Of a stretch of DNA of 9,751 bases, positions 6,803 through 9,751 are shown piece after piece (the first letter of the stretch is position 1; each line of letters starts with the position of its first letter). A program made the translations under genes and the position numbers. The notes below the pieces were generated by a model. The model saw only the letters and a program-made list of their open reading frames with translations, made no database searches and had not been told where the DNA came from. This DNA comes from Candidatus Aminicenantota bacterium (GTDB lineage: Bacteria; Acidobacteriota; B3-B38; Guanabaribacteriales; B3-B38), in NCBI GenBank assembly GCA_029880275.1, contig JAOUOQ010000055.1, positions 1-9,751 of the forward strand, in the 5' to 3' direction.

Positions 6803-7921
6803 CTATACCAGCCCCCTGTTTTTCAGCTCCCGAGCGGCGATATCAAACCTATCGCTCGCCTCGGCTTCTCTGGACCATTCAATAAGCTCTTTCATCCCAT
6901 CCTCAAAGCTCACTTTCGGACGGAAGCCCAGTATCCGCTTGATCTTACTGATATCGGCGAAGCAATACCTTATGTCCCCCTTGCGGTATTTATTGGCTAT
7001 CTGGGGCGTTAGCGCTTTTCCATAGAGCTTGATGAGCACCTCGGCTACCTCTCTTATGGTCACCTCCTTGCCGGTTCCCACATTAAAAACCTGAAAGTCC
7101 GCCTCCTCCTTCTCCAGTGCAAGCATGTGAGCCTGAACGATATCATGAACAGAGACGAAGTCCCGGCTCTGATTTCCATCCTCATAGATTACCGGTGCCC
7201 GGTCGTTTTTGATACGACTGAGGAAGATGGCGCATACTCCGGTATAGGGATTGGAGAGCGACTGCCGGGGACCATAGATATTAAAATATCGCAGAGCTAC
7301 CGTGGGAATGCCATAGGTCAGCCCCACATTCATCATCATCTCCTCTTGAGTCTTTTTGGTGATAGCGTAGATGGAGGTACATCTCGTCTCGGCTTCCTCA
7401 TCAGTGGGGATGGGCTCCAGCTCCGCCCCGCAGATGGGGCAGTGGAGCTCCCAATTCCCCTTGCTCATCTGTGCTTCCTTACGAAGCTCGGGAGTCACCT
7501 CCCCGCACTTCTCACAGCGGCATCGTCCCTCCCCGTAGATGCTCATAGAGGAAGCTATTATCATCCTCTCTACCTTGCCGGGATTGGCAGCGATCGCATC
7601 CAGCAAGTTTCCTGTGCCACCTATGTTGACATCCACATAATGCTTGACCTGATACTGCGACTGCCCCACTCCCACCGCGGCGGCATGGTGAGAGACCAAC
7701 TCCACCCCCTCCAGAGCAGAGCTCAACTTCTGGTAATCCCTGATATCCCCTTGTATAAACTCAACTTCCTTCGGAATATACGGAGGGAGCTCTCCCCGGG
7801 TATGTACCTGAGGGTCAAGGTTATCGTACACCCTCACCTCATATCCCTTCCTAAGGAACTCCTCCACTAAAAATGAACCAATAAATCCCGCTCCGCCGGT
7901 GACCAGCACCTTTTTCCCCAT
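6803..7921 (-). CDS. NAD-dependent sugar-nucleotide epimerase, dTDP-L-rhamnose 4-epimerase-like
   Basis: A cytoplasmic extended short-chain dehydrogenase/reductase that changes a nucleotide-bound sugar before it is built into glycan. Numbering is from the ATG at 7921 (372 residues). The NAD-binding TGGAGFIG is at 8-15, the Ser of SSMSIYGEG at 124-132, and the catalytic YAITK at 185-189. The features DNLDPQVH, VGVGQSQY, SSMSIYGEG, SNPYTGV and GDIRYCFADIS agree, from memory of the family, with dTDP-L-rhamnose 4-epimerases of the WbiB kind, which make dTDP-6-deoxy-L-talose; UDP-glucose 4-epimerase is less likely. An insertion of about 30 residues holds five cysteines (C134, C136, C139, C161, C164) arranged like a zinc ribbon. 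The frame could begin at a GTG at 7930, but that GTG lies inside the Shine-Dalgarno AGGTGA (7932-7927), which is 5 bases from the ATG. It starts 18 bases after the membrane/spermidine synthase-like gene and is probably cotranscribed with it. The epimerase family is firm; the substrate is moderately supported. Confidence 0.88.
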   Translation of the reverse strand: MGKKVLVTGGAGFIGSFLVEEFLRKGYEVRVYDNLDPQVHTRGELPPYIPKEVEFIQGDIRDYQKLSSALEGVELVSHHAAAVGVGQSQYQVKHYVDVNIGGTGNLLDAIAANPGKVERMIIASSMSIYGEGRCRCEKCGEVTPELRKEAQMSKGNWELHCPICGAELEPIPTDEEAETRCTSIYAITKKTQEEMMMNVGLTYGIPTVALRYFNIYGPRQSLSNPYTGVCAIFLSRIKNDRAPVIYEDGNQSRDFVSVHDIVQAHMLALEKEEADFQVFNVGTGKEVTIREVAEVLIKLYGKALTPQIANKYRKGDIRYCFADISKIKRILGFRPKVSFEDGMKELIEWSREAEASDRFDIAARELKNRGLV

Positions 7922-7926
7922 AACTG

Positions 7927-7932
7927 TCACCT
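7927..7932 (-). promoter_or_regulatory. Shine-Dalgarno site of the epimerase gene
   Basis: AGGTGA on the minus strand, 5 bases before the ATG at 7921. It overlaps the alternative GTG at 7930-7928, which argues against that codon as the start. Confidence 0.7.
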
Positions 7933-7939
7933 ATATTTT

Positions 7940-9751
7940 TTAATGTTGATTAGCCGAAGCATCAGCTTTATCAAGTTTATATTTAAGAAGCCGAAAATAT
8001 TCCCAGGGCTCCAGGTCATCGGGGTTTATCTCCGGAATCTGCTCCATCTCCGAGGCCATCTCCTTGTATCTCCCCTCCAGGAAGTAAAGCTGACCCCGCA
8101 GGTTGTGGGTGGTTGCCTGGTAGAACCTCTCCAGAGTGCTCAGTATCTCCTCCCTCTCCAGGTCGCTTTTGCTAAAGTTAATAAGGTAAGGAAGCACCGG
8201 CACTCGCTGGCTGAGGAGCGCTCTGAAGTTCCAGTGCCAGCTTGCCCCTCGGCTGATTACCTTGCTGGCTAAATATTCAATAGCCGGGTAGTCGTCAGTA
8301 TGCAGAGGACCTTCACCGGCGTAACGCCTGACCTCCTCCTCCCCCATCACAAAGTAGTCGAGCAGATGAAAGACCTCCTCCACTCCTGCTTCTTGCAGGT
8401 CAAGCCTTACTCCCCTCTCATCCCATTCCTTTTGCAGAGCGCTAAAGTCTATCTTCCCCCCTTCTGTCCTTCCAATTACAATGGTAAAGGGATTGATGGT
8501 GGAGTTGATATACCATACGGTGGTGTGCGGAAATACCGACTGAAAAGTCCGCAGCAGCATCTTGAAGTTCTCCTCCGATAGGCTGTACAGGGGGAGCCAC
8601 TGAGAGACTATTCCCCCGGGATTGAGCCTGTTTCGGCACATTAGATAGTAGTCGCGGGTGTAGAGGCTCCCATTGCCGGCATAGCGGGGGTGAATGGAGT
8701 CGGAAAGGATGATATCGTACCGCTTTTCTGTGGCCAGCAAAAAGTTCCTCCCGTCGCAGATGGTAAGCTCAACCCTGCCATCATGAAGTATCCCGTGGTT
8801 GACCCCCTGAAAATAATCGCCCGCTGCCTCCACCACCCCGGGGCTGATTTCGGCAATGTGTATCTCCTCCACCGGATGAGTGGAGACTGACCAGGCAGTT
8901 CCCCCACTGCCAAGCCCAATGTGCAGTATTCTCTTGGGATTCTTGTGCAGCAGCAGGGGGAGATGCCCTTGCATCTTCTGGATAGTTAGCAGGTCGGGGG
9001 AAGTGCCCGCCACATTGACTCCATTGACGCTCATTGACAGCCAATCCCCCCGGAAATCTTGAATCTTCTCCACCGATACTGTTGCGGTAACATCCTCCCT
9101 GAAGGAGACAACCATCCTGTTGCTCCCGGTGGTGAACACCCCGGCCGAGAGAACCACAGAATTAGGTGGGCAAAAGAGATGATACCCTATAAGGAATAAG
9201 CCCAGCAGGGCTGCACCCACCAGCGCGCGCTGCCATATTCGCCGAGACCCTTCAGCTAATAATAGATAAATCCCAATTCCTAAATTAGCCAGCGCTATCA
9301 CCACCATGCCTCTCTGTATACCCAGCCAGGGAATGAGGAGAAAGCCCGCCAGCAGCGAGCCACCAATACAGCCTAATGTATTGGCTGAATAGAGGTTGCC
9401 AATGTTCTTCCCCACCCATCGGTTCCAGCGGGCGTAAATCTTAACTCCCAGAGGGAAAGCCGCACCCATAAGCAGGGTGGGAACCAGCAGGAGGTTAACC
9501 GTTCCTAAAGATAAGACTGCCACACTCTTCCAGTAGGAAGGCCTTCCGAAGAGGACCCCCAGCCTCCCCATCAGATCCGGCAGCTGGCTAAACTGAACAA
9601 TCTGAAGGATGAGATAGAACCCTATGGCAAGTTCCAGAAATGCCAGCACATAAGTTAATCTTTTTATCCTATCGATAACTACGCCGACCAGAAAGCTGCC
9701 CAGGGTCAACCCCAGCAGAAATATACTCAGCATCAGGGAATAGGCGTAAAC
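7940..9751 (-). CDS. Fused membrane/spermidine synthase-like protein (5' end beyond window)
   Basis: An integral membrane protein with a cytoplasmic Rossmann domain related to aminopropyltransferases. An ATG occurs at 9733, but the frame stays open to the edge with VYAYSL before it, which continues a typical transmembrane helix. The true start is therefore outside the window. Counting from that Met, hydrophobic segments lie at about 1-20, 28-46, 71-95, 115-136, 143-160 and 169-187. The synthase-like domain covers about 205-500: GLGSGG at 273-278, acidic E295 (HIAEIS), D327 (ICDGRNF), D345 in SDSIHP, and NGSLYTRDYY at 354-363. In classical spermidine synthases the loop reads D-S/C-T-D-P; here the second Asp is His348. 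The last about 100 residues are a helical tail. Family members are widely annotated as fused MFS/spermidine synthase, but their real substrate is usually untested, so polyamine synthesis is not assured. It lies 18 bases before the epimerase, probably in one operon. Confidence 0.87.
   Translation of the reverse strand, partial: VYAYSLMLSIFLLGLTLGSFLVGVVIDRIKRLTYVLAFLELAIGFYLILQIVQFSQLPDLMGRLGVLFGRPSYWKSVAVLSLGTVNLLLVPTLLMGAAFPLGVKIYARWNRWVGKNIGNLYSANTLGCIGGSLLAGFLLIPWLGIQRGMVVIALANLGIGIYLLLAEGSRRIWQRALVGAALLGLFLIGYHLFCPPNSVVLSAGVFTTGSNRMVVSFREDVTATVSVEKIQDFRGDWLSMSVNGVNVAGTSPDLLTIQKMQGHLPLLLHKNPKRILHIGLGSGGTAWSVSTHPVEEIHIAEISPGVVEAAGDYFQGVNHGILHDGRVELTICDGRNFLLATEKRYDIILSDSIHPRYAGNGSLYTRDYYLMCRNRLNPGGIVSQWLPLYSLSEENFKMLLRTFQSVFPHTTVWYINSTINPFTIVIGRTEGGKIDFSALQKEWDERGVRLDLQEAGVEEVFHLLDYFVMGEEEVRRYAGEGPLHTDDYPAIEYLASKVISRGASWHWNFRALLSQRVPVLPYLINFSKSDLEREEILSTLERFYQATTHNLRGQLYFLEGRYKEMASEMEQIPEINPDDLEPWEYFRLLKYKLDKADASANQH

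Noticed and set aside
7127..7870. A 247-codon open frame on the plus strand
   Set aside because: It is antisense to the epimerase, which has full family motifs. The product shows no domain or plausible context.
9731..9733. ATG at 9733 as the start of the membrane/spermidine synthase-like gene
   Set aside because: The frame continues in open, hydrophobic codons to the window edge, so the gene almost surely starts outside.

Overview
The window is a dense surface-polysaccharide locus. Seven genes all read on the minus strand, and the two outer ones run off the window edges. Base composition is near half G+C by eye. Genes are separated by 1 to about 40 bases, except for one 200-base AT-rich gap. 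Shine-Dalgarno sequences and a sigma-70-type promoter point to a bacterium. The phylum cannot be settled: the mix of an ABC-type glycan exporter, a B12/radical SAM protein and a fused membrane/spermidine-synthase protein occurs in many environmental lineages, including Chloroflexota and several candidate phyla.

Read in the direction of transcription (high to low coordinates), the first block holds two genes. One is the C-terminal part of a membrane protein fused to a spermidine synthase-like domain (9751-7940, 5' end outside the window). The other is a short-chain dehydrogenase-type sugar-nucleotide epimerase, close to dTDP-L-rhamnose 4-epimerases and carrying a cysteine-rich insertion (7921-6803).

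The 200-base gap holds a good promoter (TTGTGA, 17 bases, TATAAT) just past the epimerase stop. It should drive the second block: the ABC-2 permease (Wzm/TagG type, TTG start, 6602-5826), its ATPase with a long C-terminal extension (Wzt type, 5824-4418), a membrane-anchored alkaline phosphatase-superfamily enzyme with an intact active site (4383-2566), a B12-binding radical SAM protein (2525-603), and the N-terminal half of a GT4-type glycosyltransferase (592-1, continuing beyond the window).

The simplest joint reading is inference. Sugar nucleotides such as dTDP-6-deoxy-talose are made by the epimerase. Glycosyltransferases build a lipid-linked chain in the cytoplasm. The radical SAM enzyme may modify a sugar, the lipid or a small precursor. 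The ATPase C-terminal domain may recognise the finished chain for export by the permease, and the phosphatase-superfamily enzyme may trim or add a phospho-substituent outside the membrane. The parts belong to known families. The least familiar elements are the ATPase's C-terminal domain and the radical SAM protein with its PqqD-like tail. No mobile element, RNA gene or CRISPR array was seen.
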